Assembly (NCBI RefSeq): GCF_014489115.1
Contig: NZ_JACTAH010000002.1
Location: 558,001 to 622,000, forward strand
Direction: 5' to 3'
Length of the DNA: 64,000 nt
Source of the DNA: Thauera sedimentorum
GTDB lineage: Bacteria > Pseudomonadota > Gammaproteobacteria > Burkholderiales > Rhodocyclaceae
The position numbers and the translations under genes were made by a program. Positions 45,796-56,714 of the stretch are shown here, piece after piece (within the stretch, counting starts at the first letter, position 1; each line of letters begins with the position of its first letter). A model generated the notes under the pieces. It made no database searches and was not told the DNA's origin. It saw nothing but the letters and a program-made list of their open reading frames with translations.

Positions 45796-47529
45796 TCAGG
45801 CCGCCTCCCAGCGGTTGCGGCCGCGCTGCTTGGCGCGGTACATGGCCTGGTCGGCCTGGCGCAACAGCTCATCCACGCCGATCTGGTCGCCGTGGCCGAA
45901 GAACACCACGCCGATGCTGCAGGAGATCTGCATCACCTGCAGGCCGAGTTCGACCGGATCGGCGCACACCGCGAGCAGACGCTCGACCAGCGGCGCGGCA
46001 TCGGCACGCTGCGCCAGGTCGGTGAGCAGCACGACGAACTCGTCGCCGCCGATGCGCGCCACGGTATCGCCTTCGCGCACACAGCCGACCATGCGGCTGG
46101 CGACGGTCTTGAGCAGCAGGTCGCCGGCCTCGTGCCCGTAGCTGTCGTTGATCGTCTTGAAACCGTCCAGGTCGACATAGGCCACCGCCAGCAGGTCGTC
46201 GCGCCGATGCGCCTGCGCCATGGCGTGGTGCAGGCGGTCGGCGAGCAGGCTGCGGGTCGGCAGTCCGGTCAGCGGGTCGTGGTGGGCCAGGTGCTGCAGG
46301 CGCAGTTCGGCCGTCTTGCGCGCGGTGATGTCGAGATGGGTGCCGGCCATCCACTCCGGCCGGCCGTCGGCAGTGCGGCTCACCACCCGGCCGCGGTCCA
46401 GCACCCAGATCCAGTGGCCGTCGCGGTGATGCATGCGCGCTTCGCATTCGTAGGTGTCGGCAGCGCCGCTGAAGTGCTCCGCCAGCCGCTCGGCGGACGC
46501 GGCCAGGTCGTCCGGATGAGCGAAGCGCTGCCAGGTATGGATGCCGACCGGGGCGAGTTCGGCCAGGCTGTAGCCGATCATCTCCGCCCAGCGCTCGTTG
46601 AAACGGGCCTCGCCGGTCTGCACGTTCCACTCCCAGGTGCCCACCCCGGTGCCCCACAGGATATTGCCCAGGCGCTGGCGGTCGGCCGCCTGCGCCAGGG
46701 CCAGCGCCTTGTGGTCGGTGACGTCGCGGATGTAGCCGTGCCACAGGATGCTGCCGTCCTCGAGCGCCTCCGGCGAGGCCTCGCCCTCCACCCAGATCAA
46801 TGTGCCGTCGGGGCGGCGCACGCGGTACTCGTCGCGCCACACCGCAAGCCGCTCGGCCGACCTGCGGATGCTCTCGCCCACCCGCGCAAGATCGTCCTCG
46901 TGGATCACGCTGAACACCGCGCTGGCATCTTCGGCCACCGCTTCCGGCGCCACCCCGTAGATGGCGCGCATGCCCTCGCTGGCATAGGGGAAGGCCGAAC
47001 GACCATCCGGCCACAGGCGGTACTGGTACACCACGCCGGGGACGTGGGCGGCGATCTTGTTCAGCCGCTCGTACAGCGCACGAGCCTCTTCCTGCGCGGT
47101 GCGCGCCTCGTGGATGTCGGTATGGGTGCCCACCATGCGCAGCGGGGCGCCGGCGGCGTCCCGGCCGACCACCTGGCCGCGCCCCTGCACCCAGCGCCAG
47201 CGGCCGCTGGCGTCGAGGTAGCGAAACTCGATCACGAAACGGCCGCCCGCCTCGATCTCCTGCTGGACGACCGGCTCGATGGCGCGCAGGTCGACGGGAT
47301 GGACCAGCGCCTTCCACTGCTCGTAGGACAGGGCCTGCTCGCGCGGCGCATAGCCCAGCATGGCCCAGCAGGCATCGTCCCAGACCACCCGGTCGCCAGG
47401 AATGTCCCAGTCCCAGGTGCCGACGCCGGTGGCCTGCTGGATCAGGCGCAGGCGCTCCTCGTCCGCGCAGCCGGCTGTCCCGCGCGGGCGGGACTGAAGC
47501 TGGTCTTCCGGGAGGTTGGGCGTCAGCAT
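45796..47529 (-). CDS. Triple-PAS diguanylate cyclase
   Basis: 577 residues, no membrane segments. Three PAS/PAC units (about 25-145, 155-275 and 290-405), each with a W-x-W-x-G-x-G/G-x-x-x-D-I-T end, precede a GGDEF domain (about 415-577) with the active signature RIGGDEFV. An inhibitory I-site RxxD (REGD) lies five residues before GGDEF. It should make c-di-GMP from two GTP and be product-inhibited. Cofactors of the PAS domains are not evident. Divergent from the dosC-like gene, with which it shares the 199-bp gap 47530-47728. Confidence 0.93.
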   Translation of the reverse strand: MLTPNLPEDQLQSRPRGTAGCADEERLRLIQQATGVGTWDWDIPGDRVVWDDACWAMLGYAPREQALSYEQWKALVHPVDLRAIEPVVQQEIEAGGRFVIEFRYLDASGRWRWVQGRGQVVGRDAAGAPLRMVGTHTDIHEARTAQEEARALYERLNKIAAHVPGVVYQYRLWPDGRSAFPYASEGMRAIYGVAPEAVAEDASAVFSVIHEDDLARVGESIRRSAERLAVWRDEYRVRRPDGTLIWVEGEASPEALEDGSILWHGYIRDVTDHKALALAQAADRQRLGNILWGTGVGTWEWNVQTGEARFNERWAEMIGYSLAELAPVGIHTWQRFAHPDDLAASAERLAEHFSGAADTYECEARMHHRDGHWIWVLDRGRVVSRTADGRPEWMAGTHLDITARKTAELRLQHLAHHDPLTGLPTRSLLADRLHHAMAQAHRRDDLLAVAYVDLDGFKTINDSYGHEAGDLLLKTVASRMVGCVREGDTVARIGGDEFVVLLTDLAQRADAAPLVERLLAVCADPVELGLQVMQISCSIGVVFFGHGDQIGVDELLRQADQAMYRAKQRGRNRWEAA

Positions 47530-47728
47530 GGCGGCACTCTCTCAAATCGGCGCAATGGATGCGCTTCTCGTCGCTGCGGGAAGGGCCGTCACCCGTTCCG
47601 CAGCCTGGCGAAGGCGCCTCGCCGGCCCACCGCCAGATCTGCATGATTATGTCTTGAGACATAGCATACCGCGGCGCCGCATTCCCCGTTTTGAGCGCCA
47701 CTCGTGGCAAAATCGCCTTTTACTCCCG

Positions 47729-49117
47729 ATGGATCTGCGCATGCATCACAACGGCACCCTGGAAGCGGACTGGCTCATCCTGTTCGACGGCGTCCCGGAG
47801 GCGACCCGCAGCGCGCTGCGCGAGGTCGTCCTCACCCACCGCGAGAGCATGGCGGTGGCCTTCTACGCGCGGATGATGAGCGACCTCGACGCACGCCCCT
47901 TCCTCACCCACGAGGCGGTGGAAACCCGCCTGCGGCAGTCCATGCAGCGCTGGCTGGAGACCCTGTTCTCCTGCACCGACCGCGACCAGTTCGCCGCCGC
48001 CATGGCCATGCAGCGCCATGTGGGCGAAGTGCATGCGCGCATCGAACTGCCGGTGAACATCGTTGCGCGCGGCGCCCGCGTGCTCAAGGGCGAGATCGCC
48101 CGCCGCCTGCTCGAAGCCGGGCTGGACGGCGAGGCGCTGATCGACGCCGTGCTGTATGCCGACAACCTGATCGACCTGGCCTTCGAGGAGATGAGCTCGG
48201 CCTACGTCGCCTCGCACGAGCGCGCCGCGCGCATCGACGAGGCCTACCGGGTGTTTTCCTACGGCCAGAACATGTCGCTGGAGCGCGAACGCCAGCGGTC
48301 CGCGCTGCTCGACTGGGAGAACCGCTTCCTGCAGGAGATGATGGCCGGCGCCGCGGGCGACGAGCTGCAGAGCCTGGCCGATTCCTCCTTCGGCCTGTGG
48401 CTGCACCACAAGGCCACCGCGATCTTCGAGGGTTCCTCCGAGCTGCCGACCATCCGCGAGGCCATCCGCACCGTGGACGACAACCTGATCCCGCTCTGCC
48501 AGGCCCAGCTCGGCGGGCCGGACCGCGAGGAGCTGCGCCGGCTCACCAAGGCGGTGCAGGCGGAACTGGGCCAGCTCAAGTTCCTCGTCGGCGCAATGTT
48601 CGAGCGCTTCGTCGACCTGGAATCCGGCAAGGACGCGCTCACCCAGCTGCTCAACCGCCGCTTCCTGCCCGCGATCCTGAGCCGCGAGGCGGACATCAGC
48701 CGCAGCCAGGGCAAGCCCTTCGCGCTGCTGCTGGTCGACGTGGACCACTTCAAGCACATCAACGACCGCCACGGTCACGAGGCCGGCGACCGCGTGCTGC
48801 AGCAGATGGCCAGCCTGCTGCTCAACACCGTGCGCTCGGGGGATTTCGTGTTCCGCTACGGCGGCGAGGAGTTCCTGGTGCTGCTGGTGGAGGTCGACCA
48901 ACAACACGCCAAGCGGGTGGCGGAGAAGATCCGCAGCCGGGTCGAGAAAGAGCACTTCCTGCTTCCCAACGGCCAGCAACTGCAGGTCACCACCAGCATC
49001 GGCCTGGCCCTGCACGACGGCCACCCGGACTACCAGCGCCTGGTCAACCGCGCCGACGACGCCCTCTACCGGGCCAAGCACGACGGCCGCAACCGCTGCG
49101 TGGTGGCCGATGCCTGA
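47729..49117 (+). CDS. dosC: Globin-coupled diguanylate cyclase, DosC-like
   Basis: 462 residues, matching E. coli DosC (460). The N-terminal globin (about 20-160) keeps the proximal His (His102 in EVHARIELP) and the distal Tyr46 (AFYARM). A middle helical domain has ENRFLQEMMA and SFGLWLHHKA; the GGDEF domain ends the protein with RYGGEEFLVL and I-site RSGD five residues earlier. It should synthesise c-di-GMP according to O2, CO or NO binding at haem. The ATG 47729 is chosen from homology. E. coli pairs DosC with the phosphodiesterase DosP; no DosP is here. It overlaps the GNAT gene by 8 bp. Confidence 0.93.
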   Translation: MDLRMHHNGTLEADWLILFDGVPEATRSALREVVLTHRESMAVAFYARMMSDLDARPFLTHEAVETRLRQSMQRWLETLFSCTDRDQFAAAMAMQRHVGEVHARIELPVNIVARGARVLKGEIARRLLEAGLDGEALIDAVLYADNLIDLAFEEMSSAYVASHERAARIDEAYRVFSYGQNMSLERERQRSALLDWENRFLQEMMAGAAGDELQSLADSSFGLWLHHKATAIFEGSSELPTIREAIRTVDDNLIPLCQAQLGGPDREELRRLTKAVQAELGQLKFLVGAMFERFVDLESGKDALTQLLNRRFLPAILSREADISRSQGKPFALLLVDVDHFKHINDRHGHEAGDRVLQQMASLLLNTVRSGDFVFRYGGEEFLVLLVEVDQQHAKRVAEKIRSRVEKEHFLLPNGQQLQVTTSIGLALHDGHPDYQRLVNRADDALYRAKHDGRNRCVVADA

Positions 49118-49607
49118 GCGCCGCCCGCCACTGCAGGTCGTGCCCACCGAGCTGCGCGAGCCCGCCCACGCCGAGGCCTTCGTCGCCCTGCTCGACCACT
49201 ACGCGCGCGACCCGATGGGCGGTGGCGAAGGCCTCGCCGACGAGGTCAAGCAGGCCCTGCCGGCGCGGCTCGCCGAACATCCGGGCTTTGTCTCCTTCCT
49301 CGCCTTCGCCGGGTACACGCCGGTCGGCCTGATCAACTGTTTTGAAGGTTTCTCCACCTTCGCCGCCCGGCCCTTGCTCAATGTGCACGACATCGCGGTG
49401 CACGCCGGCCACCGCGGCCAGGGCGTCGGCCAGGCCCTGCTGGCGGCGGCCGAGACGGCGGCGCGCGCGCGCGGCTGCTGCAAGCTCACGCTGGAAGTGC
49501 TGTCCAACAACCACCCCGCGCTGGCCGCCTACGCGCGCGCCGGCTTCGCCCCCTACCAGCTCGACCCCGCGGCCGGCCAGGCGCTGTTCCTGCAGAAGTG
49601 GTTGTAG
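49110..49607 (+). CDS. GNAT-family N-acetyltransferase
   Basis: 165 residues. The acetyl-CoA-binding motif A is [19 protein letters not shown] (R-G-x-G-x-G/A type), preceded by strand LLNVHDIAV and followed by the conserved [24 protein letters not shown] segment. It is of the small-molecule or protein N-acetyltransferase type; substrate unknown. It overlaps the end of the dosC-like gene by 8 bp and so is translationally coupled with it. Cytoplasmic. Confidence 0.92.
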   Translation: MPERRPPLQVVPTELREPAHAEAFVALLDHYARDPMGGGEGLADEVKQALPARLAEHPGFVSFLAFAGYTPVGLINCFEGFSTFAARPLLNVHDIAVHAGHRGQGVGQALLAAAETAARARGCCKLTLEVLSNNHPALAAYARAGFAPYQLDPAAGQALFLQKWL

Positions 49608-49630
49608 GGCGCGTTCACAACCACCCGCCC

Positions 49631-49687
49631 GCAGGAGCGGCCTTGGCCGCGTTGCGGCGTTCCAGATAAGCACGGCCGCTCCTACAC
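49631..49687. repeat. Degenerate dispersed palindromic repeat
   Basis: The left arm GCAGGAGCGGCCTTGGCCGC is nearly intact. The right arm is reduced to GGCCGCTCCTAC, and the CGGCCAA part is lost. It lies in the gap between the GNAT gene and ybiT. Confidence 0.8.
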
Positions 49688-49782
49688 ACCATAAGCCCTG
49701 CCGCAACGCACAATACCCGGCTGGCAAGCACGCCTTGCGCTACAATGCAAGGCTTTGTTTTATCTGGACATCAGGATCCGCC

Positions 49783-51408
<1,626 letters not shown>

Positions 51409-51413
51409 ACCTT

Positions 51414-51485
51414 GTAGGAGCGGCCTTGGCCGCGATGCGATCCGCGGAAGAACGAACGCCGCATCGCGGCCAAGGCCGCTCCTAC
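51414..51485. repeat. Dispersed palindromic repeat copy
   Basis: Intact arms GTAGGAGCGGCCTTGGCCGC and GCGGCCAAGGCCGCTCCTAC, with GATGCG extensions, six bases after the ybiT stop. It may act as the transcript end of ybiT. Confidence 0.93.
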
Positions 51486-51513
51486 GGACAGCCGTGATGC
51501 CTTCTGTGCGGCG

Positions 51514-52272
51514 CTATCGCCACAACTCGGCGAGCGGCGTGTCCACCGTGTAGCGGTGGGCCACCTGGGCCTGCAGCAACTCAGCGGTAGCCAGCGCATC
51601 GCTCAGCGCGTGGTGCGGGCGGTAGCGCGGCAGGCCGTAGCGCGCCCGCGCGTCGGCCAGGCGGATCGACAGCTGCGGGCTGCGGTCGAAGAGCCGCGCC
51701 CACCAGCCCCGCTTGCGCTGTCGGTGCACCCGCGCTTCCAGTTCCATGGTGTCGATGGCGGCAAACGCCAGCGCCTCGCCGATGCGCTCGCGCAGCGCGG
51801 CGGCGAGGAAGCCGCGCTCGATCGCCCGGCAATGCACCACCACGATGCGGCCGGCGAGCGCGTCCAGCAGCTCGCCCAGCACCTCACCCAGATCCGGCGC
51901 CGCCGCCACCTGCGAGTGGGTGATGCCGTGCAGGGTCACCGATTCGGCATCGAGCACGCGGCGCGGGCGCACCACCCAGTGGCGAGAGGCGCTGGAGCGG
52001 ATGCGCTCCAGGTCCATGGGCACCACGCCGACGCTGACGATCTCGTCGCGCCGCGGGTCCAGGCCGGTGGTTTCCACGTCCAGCGCCACCATCGGCACCT
52101 CGCCCAGCGGGGTGTCGCCGGCGGGCAGGCCGGCGGCGTAGAAGGCGCGCAGGCGCGCATCACGTGCGCTGGCGGCCAGTTCGGCGAAACGCGCCGGCCA
52201 GTCGGGCACGGCGTGGACATCGTCCTCGCCGGCCTCGCCCTGCACGTCCTTCAGCGGCCCCAGATGCAGCAT
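51514..52272 (-). CDS. DEDDh 3'-5' exonuclease (DnaQ-like)
   Basis: 252 residues. An N-terminal ~60-residue helical region precedes the exonuclease fold: ExoI ALDVETTGLDP (Asp/Glu pair), ExoII-like VVHCRAIERGFL, and ExoIII HHALSDALATAELL with the DEDDh His/Asp. It would degrade DNA or RNA from the 3' end, in the manner of DNA polymerase III epsilon or RNase T-like enzymes. Start ATG 52270-52272 lies 10 bp after the DUF294 gene's stop, so the two form an operon; this pair is a recurrent arrangement. Confidence 0.88.
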   Translation of the reverse strand: MLHLGPLKDVQGEAGEDDVHAVPDWPARFAELAASARDARLRAFYAAGLPAGDTPLGEVPMVALDVETTGLDPRRDEIVSVGVVPMDLERIRSSASRHWVVRPRRVLDAESVTLHGITHSQVAAAPDLGEVLGELLDALAGRIVVVHCRAIERGFLAAALRERIGEALAFAAIDTMELEARVHRQRKRGWWARLFDRSPQLSIRLADARARYGLPRYRPHHALSDALATAELLQAQVAHRYTVDTPLAELWR

Positions 52273-52282
52273 CGCCGCGCCC

Positions 52283-54181
52283 TCAGTTCGCCCGTCCGGG
52301 CTGGTAGCGGTATTTGAGGAAGGACTGCGCGTTGGCGAGGATCTGGAAGGCGTCGCGCAGGCTCTTGCGCTCGAACTCCGAGAGGTTCTCCGGCTCGATG
52401 CTGTTGTCCGGCTCGCGCCCGGCGGCGAGGTCCTCGGCCTGGTGGCGGATGCGCACCATGGAGATGAATTCCAGCGCGTCGTGCAGGTCCTGGCCGCGAC
52501 CGCGCGGCAGGATGTCGGCGTCGATGATGTCGCGCAGGCGCTCGAAGGAGTTGCGGGCGCGCGAGCCCACCGCCAGCGCATGCACCCGCACCAGGTCGGC
52601 CAGCGGCGCGGTGCCGCGGCGCTTCATGTTGATGGTGTTGGTGTGGCGGCCGTCGGATTCCATCACGAAATCCTTGAAGAAGCCCAGCGGCGGGGTGCGC
52701 AGCAGGGCGTTGCGCGCCATGCAGGCGAGGAAGCGCGGGCTGGCCTTGGCCTTGCGCGCGACCAGGCGGCGCAGCCCGTCGGCCCAGCCGGTCTCGCCCC
52801 ACACGCCGTCGAGGTCGAAGAAGATGCCGCTGTCGAGCAGGCCCTGCGGCGTGGGGCGCTCGATCCAGTCGGTGAAATAGCCTTCCCAAACCCTGAGCGG
52901 CTGGCGCCACTTCGGGTTGGTGGCCATCACCCCGCCGGTGCAGTAGCTGTAGCCGCAGCGCGCCAGGCCGTCGCAGACGATGGTGGCGAGGGCCTTGAAG
53001 TAGTCGTCGTGGCGCGCCGGGTCGAAACTGTTGTCGAGGATCAGCGCGTTGTCCTGGTCGGTGACGATGAGCTGTTCCTGGCGCGCCATCGAGCCCAGCG
53101 CGAGGAAACAGTAGGGCACCGGCGGCGGGCCGAGTTCGGCTTCGGCCAGTTCCAGCAGGCGTTGCTTGAAGCTGCGCCCGATCACCGCCATGGCCGCGCC
53201 TATCATGCGCGAGTTGGCGTCCTCGCCCACCATGCGGGTGAAGCAGGCACGCACGTCGCCGGTGAGCGCGGCGAGGTCGTCCACACTGCTCTGGCGGAAG
53301 ATGTTGCCCACCACGAACAGGCTGTTGCGCGACTCGTAGTGGATGATGTCGGACAGCGCGATCACCCCCAGCGGGCGGCCGTGCCTGAGCACCGGCAGGT
53401 GGTGCACGTTGTTGCGCAGCATGCGCAGCATGGCTTCGAACACCAGCTGGTTGTGCTCCACGGTGACCAGCCCGGCGGACATGATCTCGCTCACCGCAGT
53501 GTCGTAGGGCAGGCCTTCGGCGAGCAGGCGGGTGCGCAGGTCGCGGTCGGTGATGATGCCGACGATGCGCGGCACCGCGCCGTCGGGCTCACCCTCGTCG
53601 TCACCGGCGGTGATCAGCAGCGAGGACACACCCTCGGCCGTCATGTGGCGGGCGGCATCCGCCGCGCTGGCCTCACGGTCCAGCATCACCGCCGCGCGAC
53701 TCACCAGGGTGTCGACCTTGGCGGTCATCAGCTGGTTGGCATCCTCGCGGCGCGACAACACCTGGCGCAGGCGCGAGCGGTCCTCGATCTCGACATAGTC
53801 GGCGAACTGCTCGTTGCTCTCGAACAGTTCGGTGAACACCGGCTCGGGGATCAGGTAGAGCAGGGTGTCCTCGATGGCCGCGGCCGGAAAGCGCACCCGC
53901 TTGTTGCGCAGCAGGCCGAATTCGCCGAAGTAGCCGCCCTCGGTGAGGCGGTTGTACAAGGTGCCGTTGCGCCGGTAGATCTCCACCGCGCCGCTGCGCA
54001 CCACGAACCACGCCTCGGCCGCCTGGCCGAACTCGAGGATGCGACTGCCGGCCTTGAAGTAGCGCACATCCACCGCTGCGGCCACGCGCTGCAAGGTGTC
54101 CTCGGGCAGTTCGCCGAAGGGCGCGTGGGCGCGCAGGAAATCGAGGATCTCGAGCTGTTCGACCTGCATCGGGCCATCCAT
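52283..54181 (-). CDS. cNMP-binding / CBS / DUF294 nucleotidyltransferase-like protein
   Basis: 632 residues (ATG at 54179-54181; a second ATG at 54167-54169 is possible). Domains: cyclic-nucleotide-binding fold (about 5-120; GGYFGEFGLLRNKRVRFPA), a CBS pair (about 155-285; ending RPLGVIALSDI) and a DUF294 nucleotidyltransferase-like domain (about 360 onward) with GSMARQEQLIVTDQDNALI, and a C-terminal DUF294_C part. Such proteins act as intracellular sensors; in relatives they are encoded by acetate or solute permeases. It is cotranscribed with the exonuclease and lies next to a BCCT transporter, whose regulation it may influence (inference). Confidence 0.92.
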   Translation of the reverse strand: MDGPMQVEQLEILDFLRAHAPFGELPEDTLQRVAAAVDVRYFKAGSRILEFGQAAEAWFVVRSGAVEIYRRNGTLYNRLTEGGYFGEFGLLRNKRVRFPAAAIEDTLLYLIPEPVFTELFESNEQFADYVEIEDRSRLRQVLSRREDANQLMTAKVDTLVSRAAVMLDREASAADAARHMTAEGVSSLLITAGDDEGEPDGAVPRIVGIITDRDLRTRLLAEGLPYDTAVSEIMSAGLVTVEHNQLVFEAMLRMLRNNVHHLPVLRHGRPLGVIALSDIIHYESRNSLFVVGNIFRQSSVDDLAALTGDVRACFTRMVGEDANSRMIGAAMAVIGRSFKQRLLELAEAELGPPPVPYCFLALGSMARQEQLIVTDQDNALILDNSFDPARHDDYFKALATIVCDGLARCGYSYCTGGVMATNPKWRQPLRVWEGYFTDWIERPTPQGLLDSGIFFDLDGVWGETGWADGLRRLVARKAKASPRFLACMARNALLRTPPLGFFKDFVMESDGRHTNTINMKRRGTAPLADLVRVHALAVGSRARNSFERLRDIIDADILPRGRGQDLHDALEFISMVRIRHQAEDLAAGREPDNSIEPENLSEFERKSLRDAFQILANAQSFLKYRYQPGRAN

Positions 54182-54251
54182 GGTCAAGAAGTACAAGGGG
54201 CGGGCCGCCCGGCACGAGCGCCCGCCCCCTGGATTGTGCCGGGCGCCTGCG

Positions 54252-55883
54252 TCAGACGGCGCGCGGCTCCGAGGCCAGGCCCTTGACCACCGCCACCGCC
54301 GACATCAGCAGCACGATGGTGAAGGGGAAGCCGGTGGACACCGCCATCGCCTGCAGTGCCACCAGGCCACCGCCGAGGATGAGCGCGATCGCCACCAGGC
54401 CTTCGAAGGTGCACCAGAACACGCGCTGCGGCAAGGGCGCATCGACCTTGCCGCCGGCGGAGATGACGTCGATCACCAGCGAACCGGAGTCCGAGGAGGT
54501 GACGAAGAACACCACCACCAGCACGATGGCCACGAAGGAAGTGATCTGCGACAGCGGCAGGACCTCGAGCATGGCAAAGAGCTGCAGCGGCAGATCGGCC
54601 TCCACCGCAGCCTTGTAGCCGTCCTTCACGAACTGGCTGATCGCCGTCTCGCCGAACACCGTCATCCACAGCACGCAGGCCAGCGAAGGCACGATCAGCA
54701 CCGAGATGATGAACTCGCGCACCGTGCGCCCGCGCGACACCCGGGCGATGAACATGCCGACGAAGGGTGACCACGAGATCCACCAGGCCCAGTAGAAGGC
54801 GGTCCAGCCCTGGGCAAAGTTGGCGTCCTCGCGCCCGACCGGGTTGGCCAGCGCCGGCAGGTACTGCAGGTAGGCGCCCAGGTTATCGAAGAAACCGGTC
54901 AGGATCGCCAGGGTCGGGCCCACGGCGATGACGAACGCCAGCAGCAGCAGGGCCAGCACCATGTTGATCTCGGACAGGCGCTTGACCCCGGCGTCCAGGC
55001 CGGCCACCACCGACACCAGCGCGATCGCGGTGATGACGATGACCAGCACGATCTGCGTGGTGTCGCCCAGCGGCACGCCGAACAGGTGGTTGAGGCCGGA
55101 GCTGGCCTGCGAGGCGCCCAGCCCGAGCGAGGTGGCCAGGCCGAACAGGGTGGCGAACACCGCGAGGATGTCCACGACGTGCCCCGGCCAGCCCCACACG
55201 CGCTCGCCGAGCAGCGGATAGAACACCGAGCGGATGGTCAGCGGCAGGCCCTTGTTGAAGGAGAACAGCGCCAGGCCGAGGGCCAGCACCGCGTAGATCG
55301 CCCAGGGATGCAGCGCCCAGTGGTAGATGGTGGCCGCCATGGCCAGGCGGGTGGCGCCTTCCGCATCGCCCGCGGCGGCGCCCAGCGGCGCCCAGTCGGT
55401 ACGCACGCCGTTCTCCATGGCGGTGCCGCCGAAGGCGCTGCCGAAGTGCGACAGCGGCTCGGACACGCCGAAGAACATCAGCCCGATGCCCATGCCGGCG
55501 GCGAACAGCATGGAGAACCAGCCGAGGTAGGAATAGTCCGGCTTGGCCTCGGTGCCGCCCAGGCGCACCCGCCCGAGCGGCGAGATCGCCAGACCCAGGC
55601 AGACCAGCACGAAGATGTTGCCGGCGCCGATGAAGAACCAGTCCAGATTGCCGGTCAGCCATCCGCGCAGGCCGCTGAACAGCGGCTCGACCTGGTTCTG
55701 GAACATCAGGGTGAGCGCCACGAAGGCGACCACCGCCAGGCCGGAAATGGCGAATACCCGGTTGTGGATGTCGAGCCCGAAGGGGCCGACGTTGACAACG
55801 ATGTTGTCCTGACCGATCTGATAGTCGGTATCGATGGGATTGACCTCGCCATCGGGTCGCATGTAATCCCGTTCCTCTGCCAT
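54252..55883 (-). CDS. BCCT-family betaine/choline/carnitine transporter
   Basis: 543 residues from ATG 55881-55883 with a GAGG site. A ~50-residue hydrophilic N-terminus is followed by 12 helices. Signatures: GMGIGLMFFGVSEPLSHF (glycine stretch of helix 3), HPWAIYAVLALGLALFSFNK, and the Trp-rich substrate motif WTAFYWAWWISWSPFVGMFIARVSRGRTVREF. The carrier imports quaternary ammonium or sulfonium compounds with Na+ or H+. Its C-terminus is short, with no long osmosensing extension. It lies upstream of the DUF294 gene on the same strand, 70 bp apart. Confidence 0.95.
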   Translation of the reverse strand: MAEERDYMRPDGEVNPIDTDYQIGQDNIVVNVGPFGLDIHNRVFAISGLAVVAFVALTLMFQNQVEPLFSGLRGWLTGNLDWFFIGAGNIFVLVCLGLAISPLGRVRLGGTEAKPDYSYLGWFSMLFAAGMGIGLMFFGVSEPLSHFGSAFGGTAMENGVRTDWAPLGAAAGDAEGATRLAMAATIYHWALHPWAIYAVLALGLALFSFNKGLPLTIRSVFYPLLGERVWGWPGHVVDILAVFATLFGLATSLGLGASQASSGLNHLFGVPLGDTTQIVLVIVITAIALVSVVAGLDAGVKRLSEINMVLALLLLAFVIAVGPTLAILTGFFDNLGAYLQYLPALANPVGREDANFAQGWTAFYWAWWISWSPFVGMFIARVSRGRTVREFIISVLIVPSLACVLWMTVFGETAISQFVKDGYKAAVEADLPLQLFAMLEVLPLSQITSFVAIVLVVVFFVTSSDSGSLVIDVISAGGKVDAPLPQRVFWCTFEGLVAIALILGGGLVALQAMAVSTGFPFTIVLLMSAVAVVKGLASEPRAV

Positions 55884-56173
55884 GGGAACCTCACTTGTCG
55901 TTTTCGGGAACGTGAAACGGGGGTCCGCGCACGTGTGGCGCACGGCCCCGCCTTTTTAAAATAAAGACTCGAGCACGACCTAACAAGGCCGGAAATCCGT
56001 GCCGGCATTCGGGAAGCGGCCCGCGGTAGAGCCGTTTCGCATATTCGGAAGACATGCGGGTAGCGTTGGGGTGGCACGGACGCCGACCGCAAGCGGCATT
56101 CGCGGCGGTCAAACGGCTGTAATGCAGGCGGTGCAGATTCACGCCTTCGTCATCCCGCAGGAAGCCGCCCGCC

Positions 56174-56704
56174 ATGACGGCCCGCAGCCCCGCATTCGAA
56201 GCGTCCACGGTCCACCGCAAGACCGCCGCCGGCCGCGCGGAACTCGCCAGCCGCAACGCCGATCTGAGCCCGCGCCAGCGCCAGCTGCTGGTGCTGGTCG
56301 ACGGCCGCCGCAGCGACGGCGAACTGGCGGCGCTCATCGGCCGGGAAACCCTGGCGGAACTGCTCGCCACGCTACGCGCCCTGGGTCTGGTGGTCAGCGC
56401 AGATCAGGCAAACGGCGCAAGTACGGAGCCTGTCCTCAACGCATCGGCGATGGCCGAGCCGGCGCCCGTGGCGCTGCCCGGCGAGCGTCTGGAAGCCATC
56501 CGCGCGCTGATGAAGGACAGCGCCCGCCGCCACCTCGGCCTGCTGGCACAGGAGGTTCATCTGGTGATCGAGCAGGCCAGTTGCGCGCATACGCTGCGGG
56601 CGGCCATCGCTCGCTGGCACCTGGCCTTGCGCGACTCGCGCAACGGGCACGCCGAGGCCGACGCCCTGCTCGGCTCGGTGCGCGCCCTGCTCGAAGGCGG
56701 CTGA
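56174..56704 (+). CDS. Conserved hypothetical protein, possible winged helix
   Basis: 176 residues, no signal peptide and no membrane segment. The first ~75 residues (SPRQRQLLVLVDGRRSDGELAALIGRETLAELLATLRALGLV) look like a small winged-helix / DnaD-like wHTH, as found in c-di-GMP or response-regulator-associated proteins of Rhodocyclales; a Pro/Ala linker follows, then a helical C-terminal domain with a single Cys (ASCAHTL). No known function. It converges with the DUF47 gene, 10 bp apart. Confidence 0.75.
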   Translation: MTARSPAFEASTVHRKTAAGRAELASRNADLSPRQRQLLVLVDGRRSDGELAALIGRETLAELLATLRALGLVVSADQANGASTEPVLNASAMAEPAPVALPGERLEAIRALMKDSARRHLGLLAQEVHLVIEQASCAHTLRAAIARWHLALRDSRNGHAEADALLGSVRALLEGG

Positions 56705-56714
56705 GCCGCGCGCC

